From Francisella orientalis FNO12 (lineage in GTDB: Bacteria; Pseudomonadota; Gammaproteobacteria; Francisellales; Francisellaceae): 64,000 nt of DNA. Positions 38,835-48,166 of this stretch are shown here, in pieces (position 1 is the first letter of the stretch; every line of letters starts with the position of its first letter). The position numbers were made by a program, and so were the translations under genes. The notes beneath the pieces were generated by a model. The model saw only the letters and a list, made by a program, of their open reading frames with translations. It searched no databases and was not told the origin of the DNA. The stretch covers positions 248,001 through 312,000 of the forward strand of contig NZ_CP011921.2 in the NCBI RefSeq assembly GCF_001042525.2, written 5' to 3'.

Positions 38835-39598
38835 TAAATTCCCCCAAACATGATTGATGTCAAAATTAAATCTGCACCTAAGACACTCATACAGCAATAT
38901 ACGACTGTCTTTGTAGTAGCTTTAGCTATGCCGTTTGAATCAGCAATACAATAATAACCTTGGTATAATGCTATCCATGCAGTTATGAATGCAAAAACCA
39001 AACTCTTAATAATGCCATTTGTAATATCTGAGATTGTTACAGATGATTGGATATTGCTCCAGAACTCTCCATAACTTATCCCTAATCCAGCTTCTGCGAG
39101 TACAAACCCAGCAAGTATTGCGACTGTTGCAAAGATAAGAGCTAAGATTGGTCCACTAATTACACATGCCCAAAATCTTGTAGATAATATAAAGCTAATT
39201 GGATTAACATTCATAACCTTTAGGCTATTGATTTGATCTGTAGCCTTCATTAGCCCTATTTCAGATGTGATTGAGCTGCAAGCGCGTCCAGCAAAAAGCA
39301 TTGCTGTAACTACAGGACCCAATTCTCTTAGAACACTTAATGCAACCATCACACCTAGTAGCGAGTGAGCCCCAAATTTTGACAATGTGTAATAACCTTG
39401 TAGGCTTAATACTAATCCTATAAAAATCCCAGATGTTACTATGATAATAACAGAGTTAACACCAACTGCTTTTATCTGAGTTATGCAATCTCTTATGCTT
39501 AATTTGCTAAAAACTATTCTTAATACAATATCAATAGATTTTAAAAAACTATATATCAGTGAAATTGTAAGTTTATATATATTATTAAAAACTGACAT
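38834..39598 (-). CDS. mlaE: Phospholipid ABC transporter permease MlaE
   Basis: 254 residues, five to six membrane helices of the MlaE/Ttg2B permease family. Motifs include G-V-N-S-V-I-I-I-V, F-G-A-H-S-L-L-G-V-M-V-A-L-S-V-L-R-E-L-G-P-V-V-T-A and A-G-R-A-C-S-S-I-T-S-E-I-G-L-M. Two copies associate with two MlaF subunits in the inner membrane. It begins 2 bases after mlaF and overlaps mlaD. Confidence 0.95.
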   Translation of the reverse strand: MSVFNNIYKLTISLIYSFLKSIDIVLRIVFSKLSIRDCITQIKAVGVNSVIIIVTSGIFIGLVLSLQGYYTLSKFGAHSLLGVMVALSVLRELGPVVTAMLFAGRACSSITSEIGLMKATDQINSLKVMNVNPISFILSTRFWACVISGPILALIFATVAILAGFVLAEAGLGISYGEFWSNIQSSVTISDITNGIIKSLVFAFITAWIALYQGYYCIADSNGIAKATTKTVVYCCMSVLGADLILTSIMFGGI

Positions 39599-39600
39599 AA

Positions 39601-40395
39601 TTACCTCAAAATTTCTTTATAAAAGAAGTTTTTATCTATAGAGTTTTTACTGTTATTCTCTAGAGACCTACCAGCCAAAAAATCTTGTATTTGTTTATCT
39701 TTACTATTCTTTATATTTTCAGGAGTATCGCTAGCTATGACTTTTTTGTTGCCGACTATTATAATGTGATCAGAAATACTCAATGATTCTTGTATATCAT
39801 GTGAGACAATTAAAGAAGTCATTCCTAATGATTCATTTAGTGTTGAAATAAGCTCTAACAACTTGTTAAAAGAAGCGGGATCTTGACCTGTAAATGGCTC
39901 ATCATACATCATAATATCTGGATCCATCGCTATAGATCTTGCTAATGCGACTCTGCGTGCCATTCCTCCTGATAGTTCACTGGGCATCATATCAATAGTA
40001 TGAGCTAATCTAACTGCTTGCAGTTTGAGTAAAACTATATTTCTAATTAGTTTTTCGCTTAGGTTGGTATTTTTTCGTAAAGGAAATGCGATGTTATCAT
40101 ATACACTTAGATGAGTAAAAAGTGCTCCGGATTGAAAAAGAAAACCCATCTTCTTACGTAGTTGAGCAAGCTGTTTTTCTTTTGTGTTTTTTTTGATAAT
40201 GTTATTAGCGATATGTATCTCACCAAAATCAGGTTTAATTAGTCCGGCAATAAGTTGTAATATAGTAGTTTTACCAGCCCCTGATGGACCTAGAACAGTT
40301 GTTATCTTATTTGTTGGGATTGAGATTGTGATATCATCATAGATGCAACGTTCACCTCTGTAAAAGGAAACATTCTTGAAACTAATATTGTTCAT
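39601..40395 (-). CDS. mlaF: Phospholipid ABC transporter ATP-binding protein MlaF
   Basis: 264 residues. Walker A G-P-S-G-A-G-K-T-T, Q-loop F-L-F-Q-S-G-A-L-F, signature L-S-G-G-M-A-R-R-V-A-L-A-R, Walker B M-M-Y-D-E-P-F-T-G-Q-D-P and the H-loop S-H-D. The Q-S-G-A-L-F segment after the Q-loop and G-M-A-R in the signature are characteristic of MlaF-type ATPases. First gene of the mlaFEDCB-ibaG operon; it follows minE by 12 bases, so min and mla could be read together. Confidence 0.95.
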   Translation of the reverse strand: MNNISFKNVSFYRGERCIYDDITISIPTNKITTVLGPSGAGKTTILQLIAGLIKPDFGEIHIANNIIKKNTKEKQLAQLRKKMGFLFQSGALFTHLSVYDNIAFPLRKNTNLSEKLIRNIVLLKLQAVRLAHTIDMMPSELSGGMARRVALARSIAMDPDIMMYDEPFTGQDPASFNKLLELISTLNESLGMTSLIVSHDIQESLSISDHIIIVGNKKVIASDTPENIKNSKDKQIQDFLAGRSLENNSKNSIDKNFFYKEILR

Positions 40396-40407
40396 TATTA
40401 TGAATAA

Positions 40408-40680
40408 TTAATTGAATGGGATATTAACTTCAATTGTTGAGTTTTTGCTACTATCCTCAACTTTTATATCAATATCGCGGATATTGTCTTCAGATAAAGC
40501 AACATATTTTTTGACAACTTCAATAATCTCATCTTTAAGTTCAGCAAGTAAATGACTACTGATTTTTGAAGATCTTGGATGTAATTCATTTCTTTGATGA
40601 GCAACAATAATCTGAAGTCTTTCTTTTGCTAAAGAAGCACTTTGCTGTTTTTTACCTAATCCAAAAAGTTTAGCTAACAT
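40408..40680 (-). CDS. minE: Cell-division topological specificity factor MinE
   Basis: 90 residues. An amphipathic N-terminal membrane-targeting helix (M-L-A-K-L-F-G-L-G) is followed by the MinD-binding segment [13 protein letters not shown] and the dimerisation domain ending in D-I-D-I-K-V-E. MinE stimulates MinD ATPase to drive pole-to-pole oscillation. Follows minD by 5 bases. Confidence 0.95.
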   Translation of the reverse strand: MLAKLFGLGKKQQSASLAKERLQIIVAHQRNELHPRSSKISSHLLAELKDEIIEVVKKYVALSEDNIRDIDIKVEDSSKNSTIEVNIPFN

Positions 40681-40685
40681 GGTTA

Positions 40686-41507
40686 CTATTTACCTATTAA
40701 TTTTTTAAAGAAACTTGTCTTCTGTTCTGTATATCTCATTGGTATATCTTTACCAAGTATTCTATCTACAGCATCGAAATATGCTTTGGCAGCTATAGTA
40801 TCATCAAGATGTGTTATAGGATGCCCACTATTTGAAGCTTCAAGGATATCTTTAGATTCAGGAATTATTCCTACGATAGGTGTGTATAATATTTCACTAA
40901 CATCCTCAGCTTTTAGCATAGCTCCTGCTTTCGCTCTAGCTGAATTATATCTGTTAAGAAGTAGGTGGATTTCTTTGAATTCGCCTTCTTTTTGAGCCTT
41001 TAGAGTCTTGCTTGATAACATACCTAATATTCTGTCAGAGTCTCTTACAGATGAAACTTCAGGATTAGTTACTATGATTGCTGCATCGGCACATCTCATA
41101 GCCATTAGAGAACCCTTTTCAATACCTGCAGGAGAGTCACAAATAACTATATCAAAGGCTTGTTTTAATTCTTCAATTACTCTATCTACGCCTTCTTCGG
41201 TCAGTGCATCTTTATCTCTAGTTTGAGATGCGGGAATAAGATAAAGATTATCAATTCTTTTATCTTTAATAATAGCCTGATTTATAGTAGCTTCTTCTCT
41301 TACAACATTTATCAAGTCATAAACGACTCTTCTTTCACAACCCATAATAAGGTCGAGGTTTCTTAAACCAACATCGAAATCAATAACAACTGTTTTAAGG
41401 TTTCTTTTTGCAAAAGCATATGCAATAGCTGCACTTGAAGTTGTTTTACCAACACCGCCTTTACCTGAAGTAACTACGAAAACCTTACCTTGCTTTTTTT
41501 CACTCAT
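40686..41507 (-). CDS. minD: Septum-site-determining ATPase MinD
   Basis: 273 residues. The deviant Walker A is [10 protein letters not shown] at residues ~14-23, then D-x-D-V-G-L-R-N-L-D and D-S-P-A-G-I-E-K-G. The C-terminal amphipathic helix (S-F-F-K-K-L-I-G-K) inserts in the membrane when ATP is bound. Member of minCDE, in the order minC-minD-minE. Confidence 0.97.
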   Translation of the reverse strand: MSEKKQGKVFVVTSGKGGVGKTTSSAAIAYAFAKRNLKTVVIDFDVGLRNLDLIMGCERRVVYDLINVVREEATINQAIIKDKRIDNLYLIPASQTRDKDALTEEGVDRVIEELKQAFDIVICDSPAGIEKGSLMAMRCADAAIIVTNPEVSSVRDSDRILGMLSSKTLKAQKEGEFKEIHLLLNRYNSARAKAGAMLKAEDVSEILYTPIVGIIPESKDILEASNSGHPITHLDDTIAAKAYFDAVDRILGKDIPMRYTEQKTSFFKKLIGK

Positions 41508-41534
41508 TTTAGCTTAAGCCTCTTATTAAAAATT

Positions 41535-42221
41535 TTATAAACCTTCTATATGGATTTTGTCATCTTGTAAGTACACTATATATCCATCAGTTTTAGAATC
41601 GTCAACAGGTATACTTTCATTATTAAGTGTAACATATTTACCCGCAATAGATATTAACTCCGCTTTTAAGTCCTTACAAACTATTTTAGCATCTTTATTT
41701 CCTGAGCTACCAGCAATTACTCTACCACCAACTCTACCATATACAATGATGCTACCATCAGCAATGATTTCGGCGCCATTATTGACATTGGCAGTAACAA
41801 TTACGTCAGCATCACGAGCATTGATTGATTGGCCAGTTCGAACAGGAGAGGTGATTATTTTTGTTGAATAAGACTGTTTTTCATCCTCGGCGTTAGCATC
41901 TTTAGCTTTCCCGCCTTTGAGTATGTTGTGTCCAGCTTTAGCTAGTTGAGTTTTTATTTCCTTATTATCAACTACAAAGCCTATAGGAACCATACCATTG
42001 GATTTGAATGATTCAATAACTTTCTCTAGGAAGTTGATAGTGCACTTTTCACTTTTGTCTATATCACGAATATCAATCGCAAAAGGAGTATTTTGGAAAA
42101 AGGATGGTGACTGCGAAAGCTTAGAGTTTAGTAAACTCTCAATCTGTGTAATTTCAGTTACATTAATATTAATGGCACTGATAGTATAGTTACCACCTTT
42201 AAAATGAAAAGCTTGTTTCAT
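41535..42221 (-). CDS. minC: Septum-site-determining protein MinC
   Basis: 228 residues. The N-terminal FtsZ-antagonist domain (1-100) is less conserved. The C-terminal beta-helix domain holds V-R-T-G-Q-S-I-N-A-R-D-A-D-V-I-V-T-A-N-V-N-N-G-A-E, where R-S-G-Q is the usual form, and D-G-S-I-I-V-Y-G-R-V-G-G-R-V-I-A-G. MinC blocks Z-ring assembly at poles when carried by MinD. Confidence 0.95.
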   Translation of the reverse strand: MKQAFHFKGGNYTISAININVTEITQIESLLNSKLSQSPSFFQNTPFAIDIRDIDKSEKCTINFLEKVIESFKSNGMVPIGFVVDNKEIKTQLAKAGHNILKGGKAKDANAEDEKQSYSTKIITSPVRTGQSINARDADVIVTANVNNGAEIIADGSIIVYGRVGGRVIAGSSGNKDAKIVCKDLKAELISIAGKYVTLNNESIPVDDSKTDGYIVYLQDDKIHIEGL

Positions 42222-42253
42222 AGTGTAAGGCCTTAAAAGTTTAAGAATGTATC

Positions 42254-42409
42254 TTATTTGATTTTAGCTTCTTTATACATTACATGCTTACGAACAAAAG
42301 GATCAAACTTTTTGATTTCCATTTTATTTGGCATTTCTCTTTTGTTTTTAGTAGTAGTATAGAAGTGTCCAGTTTTAGCAGAAGAAACTAATCTAATTTT
42401 TTCTCTCAT
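42254..42409 (-). CDS. rpmG: 50S ribosomal protein L33
   Basis: 51 residues, [20 protein letters not shown] then K-N-K-R and ending [18 protein letters not shown], a standard Cys-free bL33. Too short for most gene-length cut-offs but unmistakable. It follows rpmB by 30 bases as in many proteobacteria, with an A/G-rich leader before the ATG. Confidence 0.96.
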   Translation of the reverse strand: MREKIRLVSSAKTGHFYTTTKNKREMPNKMEIKKFDPFVRKHVMYKEAKIK

Positions 42410-42439
42410 TTTTTTATTCCTTTTTATAAAAAACTTTGA

Positions 42440-42676
42440 TTAAATTTTGTGGCCTTGAGCCCTAAGATCACTAAGAACAGTATCGATACCTTTCTTATCA
42501 ATGATTCTCATACCTTTTGAGCTAACTTTTAGCTTGATATATTTATTTTCACTTTCAACCCAAAATCTATGAGTATGAAGATTAGGTAAAAATCTTCTTC
42601 TTGTTTTGTTTTGTGCGTGAGAAACATTATTACCAGTAGCAGGTCTTTTACCTGTAACTATACAAACTTTAGACAT
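42440..42676 (-). CDS. rpmB: 50S ribosomal protein L28
   Basis: 78 residues: [20 protein letters not shown] at the start, then [12 protein letters not shown] and the C-terminal [11 protein letters not shown]. Full-length bL28. It has the strongest ribosome-binding site noticed in the window (GGGAGGG), in keeping with a highly expressed ribosomal gene. Confidence 0.97.
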   Translation of the reverse strand: MSKVCIVTGKRPATGNNVSHAQNKTRRRFLPNLHTHRFWVESENKYIKLKVSSKGMRIIDKKGIDTVLSDLRAQGHKI

Positions 42677-42683
42677 CTAGAAA

Positions 42684-42718
42684 CCCTCCCTGGGCAAATT
42701 TATTTATTATTTATTATA
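42684..42718 (-). promoter_or_regulatory. rpmB leader: strong ribosome site and TATAAT -10
   Basis: On the minus strand GGGAGGG (42690-42684) sits seven bases before the rpmB ATG. TATAAT (42718-42713) lies about 37 bases upstream of the ATG, which would give a leader of roughly 30 bases. No clear -35 hexamer was found. Confidence 0.5.
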
Positions 42719-42813
42719 CAATATCTCGAAGATTTTATTATTTTTTGTATAAAAAGTAAACCTGTAATATAAATAAGTTTTATTGTTTTGTCTGTGAATA
42801 ATAACTTTCGAGT

Positions 42814-43140
42814 TTATATTATGGGAGTTCCGCCTGCTTGCTCTGAATCCAAAATATTGCTATTGTAATTAAAGTGGCCTTCTCCTTCATAAGCTTGAGC
42901 AGTAGTTGGGTTAACGTATCTTGACGGAGTGCTCGGATCGTAATCTATTTTCTCATTGGCATTGTTTGATGATGAGTTTTGTTGTTTGGATTTATTCATT
43001 ATGCTAGAGCCTGAAGTAGCAATAGTAGAACCGGAGCTTGCACTTTTTTCATCTGGTAAGTATAAAGCTCCAGTCTGTCCACATGTAGTTAATCCTAAAA
43101 TTGATGTAATCGAAATCGCAATAAAAACTTTTTGTTTCAT
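42814..43140 (-). CDS. LptM-like small lipoprotein
   Basis: 108 residues. The signal ends in L-T-T-C with Cys20, immediately followed by G-Q-T-G-A-L-Y-L-P. LptM (YifL) lipoproteins have C-G-Q-K-G-P-L-Y-x-P at exactly this place; in E. coli LptM helps LptD form its native disulfides for LPS export. The remainder is Ser/Asn-rich and disordered, longer than in E. coli (67 residues). The call rests on the motif only; Gln-Thr-Gly-Ala replaces Gln-Lys-Gly-Pro. Confidence 0.65.
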   Translation of the reverse strand: MKQKVFIAISITSILGLTTCGQTGALYLPDEKSASSGSTIATSGSSIMNKSKQQNSSSNNANEKIDYDPSTPSRYVNPTTAQAYEGEGHFNYNSNILDSEQAGGTPII

Positions 43141-43272
43141 AATGTTTATGCTTTTTAGTTATAAATAGATTATTCAAATTTAACAATAAATGATTGTATT
43201 AGCAATTGAATTGTTAATTTGACTTTTGAGATGTTAAAATTCAACTCAGTCGACTTTCTGATTTAAAAGTTT

Positions 43273-45312
43273 ATGCAATTTAATGAAGTCAAAGGTGTTG
43301 GTGAGGCAACTATTAAAGCGTTAGCTAAATATAATCTGTATAATCCGGATGACCTTTTGACAATCTTTCCTAAAGAGTGCAAAGATACTCGTTTTGTCAG
43401 CACCATAAGTTCTTTGGTGACAGATAAGAAGTATCTCATTGAGGGTAGAATAACCAATTTAACATACAAGAAGTTTGGTAAGAAATTCTTACGCTTTATA
43501 GTAAATGATGAGACTGGAATTTGTACTATTGTAATGTTTAAATTTTACCCTAATCAAATAGTTGTGCTTGAAAATGCTGAATATGTGCGCTGTTATGGTA
43601 AAGTCGATTTATCGTTGAATCCACAAATGGTTCATCCAGAATGGGCAGTTATAAAAGATGGTATGTGTGCTATCAAAAAAGAGTTTTCACCAGTTTATCG
43701 GTTAAAAAAGGTCTCTGATAAAGTAGTGTCTAGAATAATTTTATCTTGCCTTAAAAGTAAAAGTGTTGCAGATATTTTACCAAGACAGCTATTGCGTGGA
43801 TTTGGTTTGATGAGTTTTAGTGATGCCTTGTATTATGTTCATGCTCTTACAGATTCTATAGATGACAAACTTATAAATATTGCTAGATCTTCCATAAAGT
43901 TTGAAGAAATGCTTGCCTACAAACTTGCTGAGGAGAGTATTCGTAAAAGCATAACAAATAGTAGTGCTCCAAGATTGTCTTTAGAAGAGTCTCAGCAAAT
44001 TGAATTTTATAAAAAGCTACCTTATCAATTAACCCCAGCTCAGCAACGTACAATCACAGAGATTTTAACGGATATAAGTCAATCAAGTGCAATGATAAGA
44101 CTTCTGCAAGGTGATGTTGGCGCTGGTAAAACAATTGTGGCAGCTATGGCTGTGTATACTGCAGTTAAGTCAGGATATCAAGCAGTTGTGCTGGCGCCTA
44201 CAGAGATTTTGGCTGAGCAACATTATAGTTTTTTTGCATCATATATGGCAGATTTGGATATTGAGGTTGTACCACTATTAGGTAAGTTAACTGCAAAGCA
44301 AACTAGAGAAAGTTTAGAGGTTATTAAGTCTAAAAAAGATTGTGTTATTGTCGGAACTCACGCTGTGTTTCAAGAGCGTGTTGAATATTGTAATTTGGGT
44401 TTGGTAGTTGTTGATGAGCAACATAGGTTTGGTGTTGAGCAGCGTTTAGCTTTAATTAATAAATCATCTCTAAACGATAGGCATTTGGTGCCTCATCAGC
44501 TCATAATTTCAGCTACACCTATTCCTAGAACTCTAGCGATGACTCTGTATGGAAATTTGCAATTATCAATACTTGATGAGTTACCGCCTAATCGTAAGCC
44601 TATAGTAACAACGGTCTTAAATAGAGCTAAAAAACAAAGTTTAATAGGTAAGATTAAAGAAGCAGTATCTCGTGGCGAACAAGTATATTGGGTTTGTCCT
44701 TTGGTTGAAGAGTCTGAAAATATGGACTTTTTACAGGATGTCAAAACCTTACATAAAGAACTAGCAGAAGCTTTGAGCAAGGAAAATGTGGGTCTTGTAT
44801 ACGGCAGTATGAAATCAAAAGATAAAATACAAGAGATGAGTGATTTTAAAGCCAAAAAGTACAAGGTATTGGTTGCCACTACAGTGATTGAGGTTGGAGT
44901 AGATGTACCAAATGCTAGTATTATGATTATTGATAATGCCGAAAGATTGGGCATATCTCAGCTTCATCAGCTAAGAGGAAGAGTTGGTAGAGGGGCAAAG
45001 GAGAGTTATTGCATATTGCTTTATAGTGATAGGATAAGTGAAGTTGGCAAGAAGAGACTATCGCTTGTAAGAGAGTCGCAAGATGGTTTTTATTTGGCTG
45101 AGAAAGATCTCGAGATACGCGGAGCGGGAGATATCTTAGGTAAAGAGCAGTCAGGAGTGTCAACATTTAAGACTTTTGATATAAATGAGTATTATGATAA
45201 TTATGATAAAATATCTAGTGCTACAGCTATAGTAGAAAGTGAATATCCACATCTAAAAAAGAAATTGGTGGATAAGTGGTTTAAGCAAAGAGTGAATTAC
45301 GTGGATGTGTAA
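43273..45312 (+). CDS. recG: ATP-dependent DNA helicase RecG
   Basis: 679 residues, nearly full RecG length. N-terminal OB/wedge domain (about 60-150) for branched-DNA binding, then superfamily 2 helicase motifs: L-L-Q-G-D-V-G-A-G-K-T (Walker A ~280-287), V-V-D-E-Q-H-R-F-G (DEQH ~381-384), S-A-T-P-I-P-R-T-L-A, and C-terminal G-R-V-G-R-G and the translocation hook R-G-A-G-D-I-L-G. RecG remodels stalled forks and Holliday junctions. A small membrane protein gene begins 6 bases after the stop. Confidence 0.96.
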   Translation: MQFNEVKGVGEATIKALAKYNLYNPDDLLTIFPKECKDTRFVSTISSLVTDKKYLIEGRITNLTYKKFGKKFLRFIVNDETGICTIVMFKFYPNQIVVLENAEYVRCYGKVDLSLNPQMVHPEWAVIKDGMCAIKKEFSPVYRLKKVSDKVVSRIILSCLKSKSVADILPRQLLRGFGLMSFSDALYYVHALTDSIDDKLINIARSSIKFEEMLAYKLAEESIRKSITNSSAPRLSLEESQQIEFYKKLPYQLTPAQQRTITEILTDISQSSAMIRLLQGDVGAGKTIVAAMAVYTAVKSGYQAVVLAPTEILAEQHYSFFASYMADLDIEVVPLLGKLTAKQTRESLEVIKSKKDCVIVGTHAVFQERVEYCNLGLVVVDEQHRFGVEQRLALINKSSLNDRHLVPHQLIISATPIPRTLAMTLYGNLQLSILDELPPNRKPIVTTVLNRAKKQSLIGKIKEAVSRGEQVYWVCPLVEESENMDFLQDVKTLHKELAEALSKENVGLVYGSMKSKDKIQEMSDFKAKKYKVLVATTVIEVGVDVPNASIMIIDNAERLGISQLHQLRGRVGRGAKESYCILLYSDRISEVGKKRLSLVRESQDGFYLAEKDLEIRGAGDILGKEQSGVSTFKTFDINEYYDNYDKISSATAIVESEYPHLKKKLVDKWFKQRVNYVDV

Positions 45313-45317
45313 TTATT

Positions 45318-45512
45318 ATGTTATTGGCTAGTGTGGTTGCAATTTTAATTGGTTTGATAGCTACGGTGGTAGTTGTTAGGACTTTGTATAAGCAAAGTGT
45401 TAGGAAAGGAACACTTAAATCTAAGAAAGATAAAGTTATTAATGGAGTTATCGTTGGCTTAGTGTTTTTTTGTGTAAGTAGTTTCTCATATGTGCTAATC
45501 ATAAATATTTGA
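45318..45512 (+). CDS. Small membrane protein
   Basis: 64 residues with two hydrophobic helices (2-22 and 41-63) and a basic loop (K-Q-S-V-R-K-G-T-L-K-S-K-K-D-K) that should stay in the cytoplasm. Directly follows recG, so probably cotranscribed. No family recognised. Confidence 0.55.
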   Translation: MLLASVVAILIGLIATVVVVRTLYKQSVRKGTLKSKKDKVINGVIVGLVFFCVSSFSYVLIINI

Positions 45513-45592
45513 GGCTTACTTGGTTGCTTTAAGAACTATAGCAAATGGATATAATAAGATTATAAACTTAAAAAAACATTCGCTAATATTGG

Positions 45593-45598
45593 TATAAT
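45593..45598 (+). promoter_or_regulatory. Candidate -10 box (TATAAT) for fumA
   Basis: GGTATAATAAAGG, 40 bases before the fumA ATG; a strong AAGAGGA ribosome site (45624-45630) follows. No clear -35. Confidence 0.4.
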
Positions 45599-45637
45599 AA
45601 AGGTGAATATTGTATTTAAAAACAAGAGGATTAGCTA

Positions 45638-47152
45638 ATGGCTGTTATCAAGACAGAAGATCTAATAAATAGTGTTGCAGAAGCATTGCAATATATTTCA
45701 TATTATCACCCGAAAGATTTTATTGATGCAATGTATGAAGCGTACCAGCGTGAGGAATCAAAGCCAGCAAAAGACGCGATGGCACAGATTCTTATCAATT
45801 CAAGAATGTCTGCTATGGGTAAGCGTCCAATCTGTCAAGATACAGGTATGGTGTGTGCGTTTGTAAAAGTTGGTATGGATGCTAAGCTTGATAAAACTGA
45901 TAGAACAATTACAGAGCTTGTTAACGAGGGGGTGCGTCGTGGCTATAATGATCCACATAACCCTTTGAGAGCATCTATGGTTTTCCCACCTAATGGAGCT
46001 AGAAAAAACACAAAAGATAATACACCAGCAATTGTACATATTGATTTGGTTTATGGTGATAAGATTGAGATTGATATCGCTGCAAAAGGTGGTGGATCTG
46101 AGTTTAAGTCAAAATTTAAAGTTTTAAATCCTAGTGATAACATTATCGACTGGGTAGAAGAGATGCTTCCACAGATGGGAGCGGGTTGGTGCCCACCAGG
46201 AATTATTGGTATCGGAATTGGTGGTACAGCTGAGAAAGCTATGCTTCTTGCAAAAGAATCTCTAGGTGAAGAGATTAATATGCAAGATATCATCAAAAAT
46301 GGTCCTCAAAATGAGACTGAGCAACTAAGATTAGATATTTATAATCGTGTTAATGCTCTTGGTATAGGTGCTCAAGGTCTTGGTGGTTTGACAACTGTGC
46401 TTGATGTTAAGGTTAATGAATACCCAACTCATGCAGCATGTAAGCCTGTAGCTCTTATTCCTAACTGTGCGGCTACTCGTCATGTGCATTTCACATTAGA
46501 TGGTTCTGGGTCTGTTGATTTGCCAGCACCTAAGATCGAAGATTGGCCAGTAATCGAGCAAGCACAAAATGATGATGTTAAGAAAATCAATCTTGATACA
46601 GTTACTAAAGAAGAAATCGAAGCTCTTGGATCTGGTGATAATGTTTTATTGACAGGTAAGATCTTGACTGGTCGTGATGCAGCGCATAAGCGTTTACAGG
46701 ATATGTATAATGTTGGCGAAGAGTTCCCTGTAGATCTTAAAGGTAGATTTATCTATTATGTAGGTCCAGTTGATCCAGTTGGTGATGAAGTTGTTGGCCC
46801 TGCAGGTCCTACTACAGCTACGCGTATGGATAAATTTACACCATTTATGTTAGAGAAAGCAGGCATTGCCGGTATGATCGGTAAATCAGAAAGAGGTCAG
46901 GCTACTATTGACTCTATTGCAAAAAATAATGCTATTTATTTTATGGGAGTAGGTGGCGCTGCTTACCTAATCTCTAAATCAATCAAGAAAGCGGAAGTTG
47001 TCGCTTTTGAAGATCTTGGTATGGAAGCTATTTATGAATTTGAAGTAGAAGATATGCCAGTAACTGTTGCTGTAGACTCTCTTGGTGTTTCAGCGCATAA
47101 GCAAGGTCCTAAGTTTTGGAAAGCTAAGATTGCTGAAATCAAAAAAGGTTAA
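45638..47152 (+). CDS. fumA: Class I (iron-sulfur) fumarate hydratase
   Basis: 504 residues. Alpha and beta domains are fused in one chain, as in FumA/FumB. Blocks seen: P-I-C-Q-D-T-G-M, A-K-G-G-G-S-E, P-P-G-I-I-G-I-G-I-G-G-T, P-N-C-A-A-T-R-H, and in the beta part G-P-T-T-A-T-R-M-D and G-K-S-E-R-G-Q. The Cys residues in I-C-Q-D-T-G, A-A-C-K-P or P-N-C-A are candidates for the [4Fe-4S] ligands. Converts fumarate to malate in the TCA cycle; such enzymes are oxygen-sensitive. Confidence 0.95.
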   Translation: MAVIKTEDLINSVAEALQYISYYHPKDFIDAMYEAYQREESKPAKDAMAQILINSRMSAMGKRPICQDTGMVCAFVKVGMDAKLDKTDRTITELVNEGVRRGYNDPHNPLRASMVFPPNGARKNTKDNTPAIVHIDLVYGDKIEIDIAAKGGGSEFKSKFKVLNPSDNIIDWVEEMLPQMGAGWCPPGIIGIGIGGTAEKAMLLAKESLGEEINMQDIIKNGPQNETEQLRLDIYNRVNALGIGAQGLGGLTTVLDVKVNEYPTHAACKPVALIPNCAATRHVHFTLDGSGSVDLPAPKIEDWPVIEQAQNDDVKKINLDTVTKEEIEALGSGDNVLLTGKILTGRDAAHKRLQDMYNVGEEFPVDLKGRFIYYVGPVDPVGDEVVGPAGPTTATRMDKFTPFMLEKAGIAGMIGKSERGQATIDSIAKNNAIYFMGVGGAAYLISKSIKKAEVVAFEDLGMEAIYEFEVEDMPVTVAVDSLGVSAHKQGPKFWKAKIAEIKKG

Positions 47153-47379
47153 TTCTATTTGTATCATTCTGTATATTGTGTAAATTTTTACTATATATTT
47201 ACATATTCAGTAGTTTAGTCATTTTTTATTTCTATAAGGTATAGAGGTAATAGATTTACGATATCTTAATGTTCAAAGAATTAGAATTTAGTGACAAGTA
47301 TTATAGTGATAATACGAATATATGTGTGGTATATTAAATCTATAATTCTTTTCATTTTTGATAGTTTAGGGAGCAATAT

Positions 47380-47629
47380 ATGAAAAAAATGTTATTAATG
47401 TCGCTATTGGCTTCTCCAGTACTTATTTTTGCTGCAGATAGTGCAAAAGATTCGAATATAAATGTAGATAATCAAACAAGTAAAGCAACAAAAATTTGAG
47501 GCTAAAAAGCAAGAAATTCTTAAAATGTTGCAAGAAAAACAAGCCTGTGTAGAAAAAGCTAATTCAAAAGATGATCTAAAGAAATGTAAAGTCCATGGTG
47601 GTAAAAAACATAAAAACAAAAAAGATTAA
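47380..47629 (+). pseudogene. Small secreted Lys-rich protein, frameshifted
   Basis: AGGGAG leads to ATG 47380 and a signal peptide (M-K-K-M-L-L-M-S-L-L-A-S-P-V-L-I-F-A-A). The frame stops after A-T-K-I, and resumes one frame away as K-F-E-A-K-K-Q-E-I-L-K-M to TAA 47627-47629. An A5 run near 47501 with one extra A explains the break. The restored protein is ~82 residues, periplasmic, with two Cys (A-C-V-E-K, K-K-C-K-V) and a Lys-rich end. Function unknown. Confidence 0.6.
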
Positions 47630-47669
47630 TTTATAGTAGATTTTGATTTTTTGGTATAGCGATTTTTTG

Positions 47670-48057
47670 TTAGATTGTGATTGCTATTAAATTTTGTTCT
47701 GGGTCAAATACACAGCTTTCATAATATCCATCGCCTGTGATTCTAGGTTCACCTGTAATTTTAAAACCATCATTTCTTAGTTGTTCTGTTAGTTGATCTA
47801 CTTTTTCTTTAGATCCTACTGATATAGCAAGATGAATTAAACCAAATCTTTCTGTATTATCGAGATTTAAATTGTTCATGTTTTTTTGAGTGCATAATTT
47901 CTAATCTTTCTCCAGATTCAAAAGATAAGAAATAAGAAGAAAAGCCTTTTATGGGGGTTATATATTTATCATTTGGTTTTGCATTAAAGTATTTACAATA
48001 AAAATCTTTCATTAGTTCAATATCTTTAACCCAAATTGCAATATGTTCTATTCTCAT
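47670..48057 (-). pseudogene. VOC/glyoxalase-family protein, frameshifted in a poly-A tract
   Basis: ATG 48057 starts M-R-I-E-H-I-A-I-W-V-K-D-I-E, the metal-binding first strand of a glyoxalase/bleomycin-resistance module. The frame is lost after E-I-M-H-S-K-K at a run of seven A (T7 at 47881-47887 on the plus strand); six would join it to M-N-N-L-N-L-D-N-T and then H-L-A-I-S-V-G to the end at 47670. Restored length ~128 residues, close to the related YaeR/GloA-like proteins. Codons upstream to 48111 are open but do not match the family. Confidence 0.8.
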
Positions 48058-48166
48058 ATATTGTGACTGCTTTAATGCCTTGTAAATAATATTATAGCTA
48101 AGTTTAGCCATTAATCTTAAGTTGCATATGTGATATATTTTACTTTATTTGTTTTGAAAAAATAAA

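Noticed and set aside
38834-38897. Longer MlaD starting at 38897
   Set aside because: The extra 21 residues lie within the mlaE C-terminus and are unlike MlaD; TAATG coupling at 38834 is more natural.
40786-41226. Plus-strand open frames opposite minD, minC, ftsK and other core genes
   Set aside because: They are antisense shadows of genes whose protein motifs are unmistakable; no ribosome sites or recognisable products.
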